From positions 43,350-107,349 of the forward strand of contig NZ_JAIFXZ010000015.1 of NCBI RefSeq assembly GCF_021033825.1: DNA of 64,000 bases, written 5' to 3'. Numbering within the stretch: the stretch's first letter is position 1; the number at the start of each line of letters is the position of its first letter. Position numbers and translations under genes: made by a program. This DNA is from Dietzia aurantiaca (GTDB lineage: Bacteria; Actinomycetota; Actinomycetes; Mycobacteriales; Mycobacteriaceae). Positions 45,205 through 55,580 of this stretch are shown here, in pieces. Below the pieces are notes generated by a model. That model worked only from the letters and a program-made list of their open reading frames with translations, did not search any database and had not been told where the DNA came from.

Positions 45205-46197
45205 ATGGATTTCGCACTCGATCCCGACATCACCGACTTCGCCGCGAGCATCGACTCTCTGCTGGCCAAGTCCGACATGCCGTCGGTCATCCGCGCCTGG
45301 GCCGACGGTGACACCGCGCCCGGCACCGCCGTGTGGGGCCGCGTCGCCGAGACCGGTGCCGCCGCGCTTCTCGTGCCCGAGGAGGCCGGCGGGGCTGGCG
45401 CTACGGCCGTAGAGGCCGTCACGGCGCTCGAGGTCCTGGGCCGCCACGCGGTGCCCGGCCCGGTCGTGGAGTCGGTCATGGTCGCGCCGCGCATCGCCGC
45501 CGCGCTCGGCGGCGACTCCGAGTTCGGCGACGTCGCCGGCGAGCTCGCCACTGGCACGCTCGCCTCGGTGGCCGCGCCGGGGGTCTCCCCGTTCGCACCC
45601 GACACCCACGCCGCGCAGTACCTGTGGGTTGTCGACGACGACGAGGTCTTCACCGGCACCGCCGACGAGTCCCGCCGGTCGGTCGACCGGGCCCGCACCA
45701 TCACCACCCCGACCCGCGGCGGCCGGGTGGCCGCCCACAGCACGGTCGACCTGATCAACCACGGCGCGATCGGCACCGCCGCCCAGCTCATGGGACTGGG
45801 CCAGGCGATGCTCACCATGAGCGTCGACTACGCAAAGCAGCGCAAGCAGTACGGCAAGCTCATCGGCGAGTACCAGGGGCTCAAGCACCAGCTCGCCGAC
45901 GTGGCCATCGCGCTGGAGATGGCGCGGCCGCTGCTGTGGGCGGGCGCCCTGGCGATCGCCGAGAATCCGGGCGATCCGGAGGCCGCCGTCCGCGACGTCT
46001 CCGCCGCCCGCGTGGCCGTGGCCGACGCCGCCTACCTGTCGGCCCGCACCGCCCTGCAGGTCCACGGCGCGATCGGATACACCCTCGAGCACGACCTGGG
46101 GCTGTGGCTGACCAAGACCCGCGCCCTGCAGACCGCGTGGGGCACGCAGAGCTACCACCGCGGCCGCGTGCTCGACTCGCTGGAGGCCGCGCGATGA
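45205..46197 (+). CDS. fadE32: acyl-CoA dehydrogenase FadE32-like
   Basis: A 330-aa, shortened acyl-CoA dehydrogenase: LVPEEAGGAGATAVEAVTALE near 55-75, QRKQYGKLIGEYQGLKHQLADVA near 212-234, VHGAIGYTLEHDLGLWLTKT near 288-307. Shorter than FadE31, like the beta-type subunits of heteromeric steroid ACADs. The ATG at 45205 follows GGGGGA; the upstream frame overlaps fadE31. Stop overlaps fadE33 (ATGA). Confidence 0.82.
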   Translation: MDFALDPDITDFAASIDSLLAKSDMPSVIRAWADGDTAPGTAVWGRVAETGAAALLVPEEAGGAGATAVEAVTALEVLGRHAVPGPVVESVMVAPRIAAALGGDSEFGDVAGELATGTLASVAAPGVSPFAPDTHAAQYLWVVDDDEVFTGTADESRRSVDRARTITTPTRGGRVAAHSTVDLINHGAIGTAAQLMGLGQAMLTMSVDYAKQRKQYGKLIGEYQGLKHQLADVAIALEMARPLLWAGALAIAENPGDPEAAVRDVSAARVAVADAAYLSARTALQVHGAIGYTLEHDLGLWLTKTRALQTAWGTQSYHRGRVLDSLEAAR

Positions 46198-47375
46198 CCG
46201 CGTCTGCCACCTCCTCCGCGGACTCAGTCCCGGCCGCCTCCCCCGGCGTCGACACCGACGAACAGGCCGCCCTGCGCCAGTCGGTGGCCTCGCTGCTGGA
46301 GAAGAAGTCCGACTCGGAGGCCGTCCGTGCGGCGATGAACTCCGAGGACGGCTACGACCCGGCACTGTGGTCGACGCTGGTCGAGCAGATCGGCGCCGCC
46401 GCGCTGTCGATCCCCGAGGAGTTCGACGGCGCCGGCGCCACCTGGGTCGAGACGCACCTGGTGTGCGAGGAGCTCGGCCGGCGGCTCACCCCGTCGCCGA
46501 TGCTCGGCTCGGCCGTACTGTCCGCGCAGGCCGTGATCGCCGCGGGCGACACCGAGGCCTGCGCCCGCCTGCTGCCCGGCATCGCCGCCGGTGAGCAGGT
46601 CGCGCTGTGCTGGGCCGGCGCGGGTGGCTGGGCCACCCCCGGTGTGCGCGCCGATTCCCCCGCCAGCGCGGACTCCGTGTCACTAACCGGCACCGCCCAC
46701 CATGTGCTCGGCGCGGACACCGCGTCGACGCTGCTGGTCGTGGCCGTCACCGGCGACACCGTGGGCCTGTTCGAGCTGCCCGCCTCCGCCGACGGCGTGA
46801 CCATCACGCGCGTGCCGGTCATGGACCCCACCCGCACCCTGTCGCGCGTGGAGTTCAACTCCGCCTCGGCGACCCCGGTCACCACCCGCGACAGCTTCCT
46901 GTCGCGCCTGCGGGCGGCGGGATGGGCCGCGATCTCGGCCGAGCAGGTCGGTGCCGCCCGTGCCGCGTTGGACGCGACCGTGCAGTACACGCAGGAGCGC
47001 AAGCAGTTCGGCCGCGTGATCGGCTCGTTCCAGGCGCTCAAGCACCGCATGGCGGAGATGTACGTCCGCGTCGAGACGGCCCGCTCGCTGTCCTACTCGG
47101 CCGCCGCGCTGGTCGCGCAGGCGCAGGAGCTCGCGGACGGCCCGGAGGCCGACGCCGCCGCCTACGCCGCGGAGATCGAGGCGGCCGCCGCCAAGGTCTA
47201 CTGCTCGGAGGCGCTGCAGTGGATCACCGGTGAGTCGATCCAGCTCCACGGCGGCGTGGGGATCACGTGGGAGTACGACACCCACCTGTTCTTCAAGCGA
47301 GCGCACGGCACCGCGCAGTTGCTCGGTCAGCCCCACGAGCTCCTCTCGGCACTGGAGGTCGCCGCGGGGCTCTAG
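46194..47375 (+). CDS. fadE33: acyl-CoA dehydrogenase FadE33-like
   Basis: A 393-aa acyl-CoA dehydrogenase: SIPEEFDGAGATWVETHLVCEELG near 72-95, QERKQFGRVIGSFQALKHRMAEMY near 262-285, LHGGVGITWEYDTHLFFKRAHG near 348-369. The N-terminal 20 residues are low complexity. Last gene of the echA-fadE31-32-33 operon. FadE31-33 act on the methyl-octanedioyl-CoA-type chain left after ring opening. Confidence 0.82.
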   Translation: MTASATSSADSVPAASPGVDTDEQAALRQSVASLLEKKSDSEAVRAAMNSEDGYDPALWSTLVEQIGAAALSIPEEFDGAGATWVETHLVCEELGRRLTPSPMLGSAVLSAQAVIAAGDTEACARLLPGIAAGEQVALCWAGAGGWATPGVRADSPASADSVSLTGTAHHVLGADTASTLLVVAVTGDTVGLFELPASADGVTITRVPVMDPTRTLSRVEFNSASATPVTTRDSFLSRLRAAGWAAISAEQVGAARAALDATVQYTQERKQFGRVIGSFQALKHRMAEMYVRVETARSLSYSAAALVAQAQELADGPEADAAAYAAEIEAAAAKVYCSEALQWITGESIQLHGGVGITWEYDTHLFFKRAHGTAQLLGQPHELLSALEVAAGL

Positions 47376-47398
47376 ACCGGGCCTCTAGAATCTGCCCC

Positions 47399-48220
47399 AT
47401 GAGCCCCTTCCCCGAGCACGGACGGACCAACGACCAACGACTCGCCGAGGACCTGGCAGCTCAGGCCGGGCGTCTGCTCACCGACCTCCGGGTCTCCAGG
47501 GTCGCGCCGGAGGATCTGGGCGCGTTCGCCGAGGGCGAGGCGCAGGCCGTCATGGTCGACCGGCTGGCCGTCGCCCGGCCCGATGACGTGGTGTTCGGGG
47601 AATGGGATCCGGAGTCGCGCGCCCGGCTCGAGGCCGACAGGGTCTGGTTCCTCGACCCCCTCGACGGGGTGCGTTCGTACGTCACTCAGGGCCGCCCCGA
47701 CTGGGCCGTGCAGGTGGCGCTGTGGGAGAAGGACCCCGAGGGCGTCGGCGGCATCACCGCGTGTGCGATCGCCATGCCCGCCTACGGCCGGGTCCTCACC
47801 GGGCGGGGCGCCACCACCTACCAGCCGATGTCGATCATCCGTGGCCCCCGGCCCGGGCCGTTGGTCCCGCCCCGCGCGGACGATCGGCTCCGCATCGCCG
47901 TGTCCGAGGCCGAGCCGCCGGCGTTCGCCGAGGAGCTGGCCGCCGAGCTCGACGCCACGCTCACCCACCTCGGTTCCGGCGGCGGCAAGACCGCGACAGT
48001 GGTCGAGGACGAGTGCGATGCCTTCATCCACACCAGCGGCCACCATCAGTGGGACTCCGCCGCGACCTACGGCGTGGTGACGCAGCGCGGTCTGCACGCG
48101 AGCCACCTCGACGGGACGGACCTGCAGTACAACGTCGACGAGATCGAGTTCCCGGACCTGCTCGTGTGCAAGCCCGCGGTGGCCGAGCGGATCGTCAGCG
48201 CCGTGGCGACGTATCTCTAG
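47399..48220 (+). CDS. CysQ-like 3'(2'),5'-bisphosphate nucleotidase / inositol phosphatase
   Basis: A 273-aa member of the metal-dependent inositol-monophosphatase superfamily: FGEWDPESRARLE near 65, WFLDPLDGVRSYVTQGRPDWAVQV near 85-108 (DPLDGx metal site), HHQWDSAATYGVVTQRGLHASHLDG near 216-240 (third metal Asp). CysQ-type enzymes hydrolyse PAP, the by-product of sulfotransferases; a sulfotransferase gene faces it across the repeat at 48294, which supports that reading (inference). ATG 47399, 24 bases after fadE33. Confidence 0.75.
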   Translation: MSPFPEHGRTNDQRLAEDLAAQAGRLLTDLRVSRVAPEDLGAFAEGEAQAVMVDRLAVARPDDVVFGEWDPESRARLEADRVWFLDPLDGVRSYVTQGRPDWAVQVALWEKDPEGVGGITACAIAMPAYGRVLTGRGATTYQPMSIIRGPRPGPLVPPRADDRLRIAVSEAEPPAFAEELAAELDATLTHLGSGGGKTATVVEDECDAFIHTSGHHQWDSAATYGVVTQRGLHASHLDGTDLQYNVDEIEFPDLLVCKPAVAERIVSAVATYL

Positions 48221-48293
48221 CGCCGCCGCAGCACCCACCGGCACAGCTTCGCGCGCACCCGGTACCGCCCCGAGGCTGAGGCACCGCCCACCG

Positions 48294-48396
48294 CGGTTGC
48301 AAGACATCGATCGCCGGAAGCAAGACACCCGGTGCGCTTCTACTACGATTCCTCACAACACGTGTCGTGCAACCCGAGGGGCGTGTCTTGCAACCG
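48294..48396. repeat. 103-bp four-box palindromic repeat, copy 5
   Basis: Ends CGGTTGCAAGACA and TGTCTTGCAACCG; inner boxes GCAAGAC and GTCGTGC (one mispair). It lies between the convergent CysQ-like and sulfotransferase genes, followed by a G-rich tract (48397-48484). Confidence 0.87.
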
Positions 48397-48484
48397 CCTG
48401 CTGGGGGCCGAGACGGGGCGGACTGCGCGGCGGAGCGGGCGTAAGGGACGGCGCGGGCGGGGCGCACGGGGCGGGCGTGAGGGA

Positions 48485-49669
48485 TCAGGTGTCGAGGCCG
48501 CGGTAGCCGGCGAAGCGCTCGGCGATCTGCTCTTCGCTCAGCCCGTAGTCGGCGAGCGTGTACGTGTGCGCGGGCGCCCGATCGCCGGACAGGCTCCTGG
48601 CGTTCTCCGCCTCCACGGCCGCACGCACATCGTCGTCGAGCGTCTCCCCGGCGGCCGCGTAGACGCGCTCGACCACGCCGGCGGGGTCGCCCACCAGCTC
48701 ACGGTGCTCCACGTCGACGAACGTCGCCCTCGACGCCGGGTCAGCCTCGTGCCGGGCCCGCACGGCATCGAAGGTCTCGACGCCCCGCGCCCACATCTCC
48801 AGCTGGGACTCGCCGATGTACTCGGGCGTGAAGCGCGTCGACCAGTCGGCAGCGGTGCGGTGCGCGAGCGAGCACATCGAGGCCATCGACTTCCGCGGAT
48901 CCCGATGCGTCTGCACCACCACGGCGTCCGGATACACCTCGAGCAGCGCGTCGAGCGTGAACAGGTGGCTGGGGTTCTTGAGCACCCATCGGCGCCCTGG
49001 GTCATTGGCCCCGATCAGCTGCAGGTTGCGCTTGTGCCGCCGGTACGCGGGCGCCCAGTCGGCCCCCTGGAGCCAGCTCGAGTAGCCGTCGAGCCGGGCG
49101 AGGCACTCGTACGATGCCGACGTCACCGACTGGCGGAGCAGCTGCCAGCACTCCTCGAGGTCGTCGGCGGAGATGTAGTGCACACCGCCGTAGTCGGGAT
49201 TCTCGGACATGAACCCGGCGTACAGGTCGCGCAGCCCGACGTAGGCGGGGTCGTCCTCCCAGCTCTCGCGCGGCGGCCGCGGCTGCGGAACCTCCGTGAG
49301 CCACAGTTCGAGCCCCTGGTTGGCGGGGTCGGCACCGAGGAGCCGGTGCAGCGCCGTGGTGCCGGTGCGGGGCAGCCCGGTGACGACGACGGGCCGCTCG
49401 ATCTCCACCCCCACCTGCTTCGGGGCGGCCGCGAACCCGGCGTTCGCCATGAGCCTGGCGGTCAGTGCGCTCTTGAGGACCGAGCGCCAGTACTTGCTGC
49501 CCGCGGGGGTCAGGCCAGCGTCGGTGTGCAGGGAGTCGAGCAGGACACCCAGGGCCTCGCGGTGGGCGTCGGTGCCGTCCCCGAAATCCTCCAGTCCAAC
49601 GGCGCGCGAGGCGCTGGCGTGCAGGTCCTCGACGGTCCCCACATGGACCCGGTCGGCGTCGTCACTCAT
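48485..49669 (-). CDS. sulfotransferase family protein (Rv3529c-like)
   Basis: A 394-aa sulfotransferase: VVVTGLPRTGTTALHRLLGAD near 95-115 is the 5'-phosphosulfate loop of PAPS binding and VVVQTHRDPRKSMASMCSLAHR near 253-274 the 3'-phosphate motif. Similar to the Rv3529c/Stf family located in the M. tuberculosis cholesterol locus. It is the last gene of the hsaA-hsaC-hsaB leftward unit, 12 bases after the DUF1214-like gene. Substrate unknown; sulfation of a sterol or lipid hydroxyl is plausible. Confidence 0.8.
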   Translation of the reverse strand: MSDDADRVHVGTVEDLHASASRAVGLEDFGDGTDAHREALGVLLDSLHTDAGLTPAGSKYWRSVLKSALTARLMANAGFAAAPKQVGVEIERPVVVTGLPRTGTTALHRLLGADPANQGLELWLTEVPQPRPPRESWEDDPAYVGLRDLYAGFMSENPDYGGVHYISADDLEECWQLLRQSVTSASYECLARLDGYSSWLQGADWAPAYRRHKRNLQLIGANDPGRRWVLKNPSHLFTLDALLEVYPDAVVVQTHRDPRKSMASMCSLAHRTAADWSTRFTPEYIGESQLEMWARGVETFDAVRARHEADPASRATFVDVEHRELVGDPAGVVERVYAAAGETLDDDVRAAVEAENARSLSGDRAPAHTYTLADYGLSEEQIAERFAGYRGLDT

Positions 49670-49681
49670 GACAGGCCGCTC

Positions 49682-50869
49682 CTACGAAAGTCCGCGGCGT
49701 GCGAACGCCTGCTGCCGCGCGGCGATCCGCTCGCGCCATTGCTCGAGGCTCACCCGTTGCCCGACATACCCCGGCACCTCGTCGGCCAGGGAGTCGAAGG
49801 GCACGACCTTCAGCGTCGGGCCCAGTTCCGGGGTGATGGGGCCATCGACCCGCTGCCACCGGAACTGCATGATGCCCTCACGGTGGCCGAGCAGCTCGAG
49901 CCAGTTGGCCAGGCCCGGATCCTGCTCGGAGAGCACCAGGTGGATCATGCCGTCAGAGTCCACGTGCGCCTGGTCGGCGGTGAGGCTGGTCTGGTGGTGG
50001 ACGTAGTCGAGCGAGGCGTACCACATGCTGCCCAGCTGGAAGCCCTGGTAGGGCACCCCGGCGACGGGCGCCGAGATCACCATGGCCTCATCCGGAGAGA
50101 GCTCGAAGATCCCCGCCGACGAGTACTGCGTGGTGAGACCGCCGGGCGTGCTGCGGGGCGTGTACAGCGTGTTGCGCTCCTGGTCCCCGAAGAACCAGCC
50201 CGGGAACGCCAGCCAGGTCTGCAGCCGACCGATCAGCGCCTCGGCCAGCTTGGCGTAGAACTTCTCCTGGCCGGCGACGGTGGCGGGTCCGGGTGCGGTG
50301 CCCGCTGCATCGACACGACGGAGCGTGGCCGAGCCGGCCTCCTCCACCGCCCAGTCCGAGAACACCTCGCGGACGGCGATCATCGACGAACCGGGGTGGA
50401 GCACCACGTAGCCGGGGTCGCCCTTGTCGTCGTCGTTTCTCGCCGGTCCCATCCGGAAGGAGTACCGGCCGTCGGCGTCGATCTTCAGGGCGCGGTCGTC
50501 GAACGCCGCGTGCGACGCGGCGCGCTCGTCCGCCGAGTAGTTTCCCGCCATGACCTGGAACGACAGGTCCGCCGTGGTACCGCGCCGGCCCTCGACGACG
50601 TACTCGGCGTCGTCGGTGAGGTTGGCGTAGAAGTACAGCGTGTCCGGGTTGTCCAGGCCCATCTTGGTGTAGGGGCCCGTCGCCTCGAACAGCTGCGGGT
50701 GCGTGCGGCCCCGGTGCTGACCTCCCTCGATCACCCCACGGAGGGTGCCGAGCAGGTACTCGAGGCCCTCGGCCACGTCGGCCTCGGTGCGCACGTGCGG
50801 CGCCTGCCTGATGATCTCCTCCGCCTCGGCCAGTGCGGCGGCGAGCGGCCCGGTCGCGTTCCCTGTCAT
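49682..50869 (-). CDS. DUF1214-like protein
   Basis: A 395-aa protein without a signal peptide. The C-terminal half has the pattern of DUF1214 proteins (YTPRSTPGGLTTQYSSAGIF, MIHLVLSEQDPGLANWLELLGH). The N-terminal part is helical (IIRQAPHVRTEADVAEGLEYLLG). ATG 50869, 11 bases after the hsaB stop, with GAGGAAAG upstream. DUF1214 relatives occur in actinobacterial steroid loci but have no settled function. It precedes the sulfotransferase closely, suggesting a joint job. Confidence 0.65.
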   Translation of the reverse strand: MTGNATGPLAAALAEAEEIIRQAPHVRTEADVAEGLEYLLGTLRGVIEGGQHRGRTHPQLFEATGPYTKMGLDNPDTLYFYANLTDDAEYVVEGRRGTTADLSFQVMAGNYSADERAASHAAFDDRALKIDADGRYSFRMGPARNDDDKGDPGYVVLHPGSSMIAVREVFSDWAVEEAGSATLRRVDAAGTAPGPATVAGQEKFYAKLAEALIGRLQTWLAFPGWFFGDQERNTLYTPRSTPGGLTTQYSSAGIFELSPDEAMVISAPVAGVPYQGFQLGSMWYASLDYVHHQTSLTADQAHVDSDGMIHLVLSEQDPGLANWLELLGHREGIMQFRWQRVDGPITPELGPTLKVVPFDSLADEVPGYVGQRVSLEQWRERIAARQQAFARRGLS

Positions 50870-50880
50870 GGCCGCTTTCC

Positions 50881-51465
50881 TCACAGCCAGGTGTAGGAAT
50901 CGGCGGAGGTGATGAAGTTGGCCAACTCCTCCTGCTCGGGCGTGGGATCAATGACGTCCTCCTCGATGCTGAGGTAGGCGCCGCGGTAGAACAGCAGCGG
51001 CCGGATGTCGCGCTTCGTGGGGCCGAGATCGTGGACGCGGCCGAGGACGATCCAGTGGTCGCCGCCGTCGAGGACCTGGTCGATCTCGCAGTCCAACCAC
51101 GCCATGACGCCCTTGATCACCGGCGAACCGAGCGGGCTCGGCTCCCAGTCGATCTCGGCGAACTTGTCGTCACCACGACGGCCGAACGTCGAGGAGACGT
51201 CTTCCTGCTCCTCGGAGAGGATGTTGACCGCGAACCGGCCGGCCTTCTCGATGCCCTTCCACGACCCGGAGGTCTTCATGGGGCAGAACAGGACGAGCGG
51301 CGGCTCCAGCGACAGCGCGGAGAACGACTGGCAGGCGAAGCCCACCGGGGCGCCCTCGTCCACCGCGGTGATCACTGTGATGCCGGTGCAGAACTGGCCG
51401 AGCGCGTCGCGCAGCTCCCGACTCGAGAAATTCTGGCCCTCGGGGCGGTCTTCGGTGCTGCTCAT
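50881..51465 (-). CDS. hsaB: flavin reductase HsaB
   Basis: A 194-aa flavin-reductase-like protein: FCTGITVITAVDEGAPVGFACQSFSALSLEPPLVLF near 25-60, SGSWKGIEKAGRFAVNILSEEQ near 66-87, then DHWIVLGRVHDLG near 136. HsaB supplies reduced FMN to HsaA for hydroxylation of 3-HSA. Gene order hsaA, hsaC, hsaB is kept, but the 111-base gap before hsaB contains a hairpin that may trim expression. Confidence 0.88.
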   Translation of the reverse strand: MSSTEDRPEGQNFSSRELRDALGQFCTGITVITAVDEGAPVGFACQSFSALSLEPPLVLFCPMKTSGSWKGIEKAGRFAVNILSEEQEDVSSTFGRRGDDKFAEIDWEPSPLGSPVIKGVMAWLDCEIDQVLDGGDHWIVLGRVHDLGPTKRDIRPLLFYRGAYLSIEEDVIDPTPEQEELANFITSADSYTWL

Positions 51466-51521
51466 CGGGTCGGTCCTCCCATGGACGTTGTTCGGGGCGA
51501 GCGGGCGGCGCGGCTACGGCC

Positions 51522-51565
51522 GGGCCCACACCCGCGCCGCCGTCGGGCGATACGGATGTGGGCCC
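51522..51565 (-). terminator. hairpin between hsaC and hsaB
   Basis: gggcccaca at 51522-51530 pairs with 51557-51565 (9 bp, 26-base loop containing more pairing). It may be a partial terminator or processing site that lowers hsaB relative to hsaC. Confidence 0.4.
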
Positions 51566-51576
51566 AGCCTAGGCGT

Positions 51577-53687
<2,111 letters not shown>

Positions 53688-53727
53688 GTGATCCCTCTCT
53701 GGCATGTGTGCGGCGTGTGATCTAGAC

Positions 53728-53741
53728 TAGAACACGTTCCA
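53728..53741. promoter_or_regulatory. KstR operator at hsaA side of the hsaA/kshA region
   Basis: TAGAACACGTTCCA matches TnnAACnnGTTnnA exactly, 40 bases upstream of hsaA. Confidence 0.86.
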
Positions 53742-53829
53742 GTTTTGCACCAGACACCACCCTCCCGCCCCCGGGACTGGCACGGTGTGCCAGCACCGAC
53801 GGGATTGGTTGTGGCCCCTCACACGATTC

Positions 53830-53843
53830 TATAACCTGTTCTC
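53830..53843. promoter_or_regulatory. KstR operator at kshA side
   Basis: TATAACCTGTTCTC matches KstR except for the last base (C for A), 30 bases upstream of kshA. Separate boxes for the two divergent promoters suggest independent control. Confidence 0.7.
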
Positions 53844-53873
53844 ATCAGGCTCATGCCATCAGGAGGCTTCATC

Positions 53874-55094
53874 ATGACCACACCTACCAAGGCCCCCGGC
53901 GCCATCCGTGAGATCGACACCGGCGAGGTGCGCGATCGCTACGCGCGCGGCTGGCACTGCATCGGGACCGTCAAGGAGTTCTCCGACGGCAAGCCGCACT
54001 CCATCCACGCATTCGGCACCAAGCTGGTCGTGTGGGCCAACGATGACGGCATCAACGTCCTCGACGGCTACTGCCGCCACCTCGGGGGCGACCTCTCGGA
54101 CGGCGAGATCAAGGACGGCAACATCGCCTGCCCGTTCCACGACTGGCGTTGGGGCGGCGACGGCAAGTGCAAGGGCATCCCCTACGCCAAGCGTGTCCCG
54201 CTGCGCGCCAAGACCCGCGCCTGGACCACCATGACGCAGAACGGCCTCGTCTTCGTGTGGCACGACCACGAGGGCAACCCGCCCCGCGAGGAGGACGCGA
54301 TCCCCTACCTCGACGAGTACGACACGGGCGAGTGGACCGACTGGGTGTGGAACCGCCTGGAGATCGAGGGCTCCAACTGCATGGAGATCGTCGACAACGT
54401 CGTGGACATGGCCCACTTCTTCTACATCCACTACGCCTTCCCGACCTACTTCAAGAACGTCTTCGAGGGCCAGACCGCCACCCAGTACCTCAACACCAAG
54501 GGCCGGCCGGACCACGACCCCTCGGGGGGCAAGTACGGCGACACCCTGCTCGAGTCGGTGGCCGCGTACTACGGGCCCGCGTTCATGATCAACCCGCTCA
54601 AGCAGCAGTACGGCGACTTCGAGTCCGAGGTCATTCTGATCAACTGCCACTACCCCGTCGACCAGAACTCGTTCGTGCTCATGTACGGGCTGATGGTCAA
54701 GAAGCCGGCCGGGTTCGACGACGAGACCTCCACCAAGATGGCCACCAAGATCGCCACGTTCTTCGGCGACGGTTTCCTCCAGGACGTCCGCATCTGGCAG
54801 CGCAAGTCGTCCATCGCCAATCCGCTGCTCTGCGAGGAGGACGGCCCCGTCTACCAGCTGCGCCGCTGGTACGAGCAGTTCTACGTGGACCGCGACAAGG
54901 TCGAGCCCGAGATGCAGGAGCGCTTCGAGTTCGAGGTCGACACCACGGCCGCCAACCAGTACTGGGAGAAGGAGGTCGCCGAGAACATGCGTAAGCAGCA
55001 GGCCGGTGAGGCCGAGGTCTCCGACGAGCAGACCCAGTACACCGGCATGGCCGAGGTCGCCGGTGAGGCGAAGGCGTCCAAGGCCGACAAGTGA
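53874..55094 (+). CDS. kshA: 3-ketosteroid 9alpha-hydroxylase oxygenase KshA
   Basis: A 406-aa Rieske oxygenase. Rieske centre: YCRHLGGDL and CPFHDW give Cys67, His69, Cys86, His89. Mononuclear iron: EIVDNVVDMAHFFYIHY gives Asn175, Asp178, His181, His186. KshA with KshB hydroxylates C9 of ADD/AD, opening ring B. The ATG at 53874 follows AGGAGG; the frame's upstream ATG (53853) has no such site. The C-terminal tail is Glu/Ala/Lys-rich. Overlaps the next gene (GTGA). Confidence 0.92.
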   Translation: MTTPTKAPGAIREIDTGEVRDRYARGWHCIGTVKEFSDGKPHSIHAFGTKLVVWANDDGINVLDGYCRHLGGDLSDGEIKDGNIACPFHDWRWGGDGKCKGIPYAKRVPLRAKTRAWTTMTQNGLVFVWHDHEGNPPREEDAIPYLDEYDTGEWTDWVWNRLEIEGSNCMEIVDNVVDMAHFFYIHYAFPTYFKNVFEGQTATQYLNTKGRPDHDPSGGKYGDTLLESVAAYYGPAFMINPLKQQYGDFESEVILINCHYPVDQNSFVLMYGLMVKKPAGFDDETSTKMATKIATFFGDGFLQDVRIWQRKSSIANPLLCEEDGPVYQLRRWYEQFYVDRDKVEPEMQERFEFEVDTTAANQYWEKEVAENMRKQQAGEAEVSDEQTQYTGMAEVAGEAKASKADK

Positions 55095-55489
55095 CGTTCA
55101 AGCAGAACGACTCGCGGCGCGCGCCCACCTGGGACGAGACCGACCCGGCGCGCGCCGCGCAGCTCCACGCCGACACCAGCCTGGACCGGGAGACGTACAC
55201 GCGCGCCGGCTTCCAACCTGTCGATTGTCGGAGTTGCGGCACCCGCGCATTCGTCCGCAAGAACAGTGACAAGCACACGTCCATCCAGTGGCGAGACGGC
55301 AGCGACCAGCAGTGCCCCGTGCTCTCCGAGTGGCGCTCCGGCGGGGAGATCCCCGAGGGCGAGGACACCTGTCCCCGGATGCTCGCGAGCATTCACTACG
55401 CCTACTCCGAGGGCCTGATCACCCTCGCCGAGGGAGTCGACCCGGTCGACGCCGAGCACATGGTCAACCCGTTCTACGCCCCTGAGTGA
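55091..55489 (+). CDS. small four-cysteine protein after kshA (Rv3527-position)
   Basis: A 132-aa protein, GTG start overlapping the kshA stop. Cysteines: CRSCGTRAFVRKNSDKHTSIQW near 46-67, QQCPVLSEW near 74, DTCPRML near 92, a possible zinc or iron-sulfur set. It sits where M. tuberculosis has Rv3527. Coupling to kshA suggests a ferredoxin-like or assembly helper for the oxygenase (inference). A terminator follows. Confidence 0.7.
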   Translation: MTFKQNDSRRAPTWDETDPARAAQLHADTSLDRETYTRAGFQPVDCRSCGTRAFVRKNSDKHTSIQWRDGSDQQCPVLSEWRSGGEIPEGEDTCPRMLASIHYAYSEGLITLAEGVDPVDAEHMVNPFYAPE

Positions 55490-55502
55490 CCGACCGACCA
55501 GT

Positions 55503-55538
55503 ATTCCGCGGAGCGGCCGCACTACCGCTCCGCGGAAT
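55503..55538 (+). terminator. terminator between kshA operon and kshB
   Basis: A 14-bp perfect stem (55503-55516 with 55525-55538), 13 bases after the stop. kshB therefore needs its own promoter, and I see no KstR box there. Confidence 0.72.
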
Positions 55539-55580
55539 CGTCGTCGCCGGGCCTCTATATCCACCCGATAGGCTTTCCCC

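Noticed and set aside
42992..45217. Minus-strand frame of 741 codons opposite echA-fadE31
   Set aside because: Antisense shadow with no domain.
48332..50896. Plus-strand open frame of 854 codons opposite the sulfotransferase and DUF1214 genes
   Set aside because: High-GC third positions keep antisense frames open. It has no recognisable domain, and the minus-strand genes have clear motifs and ribosome sites.
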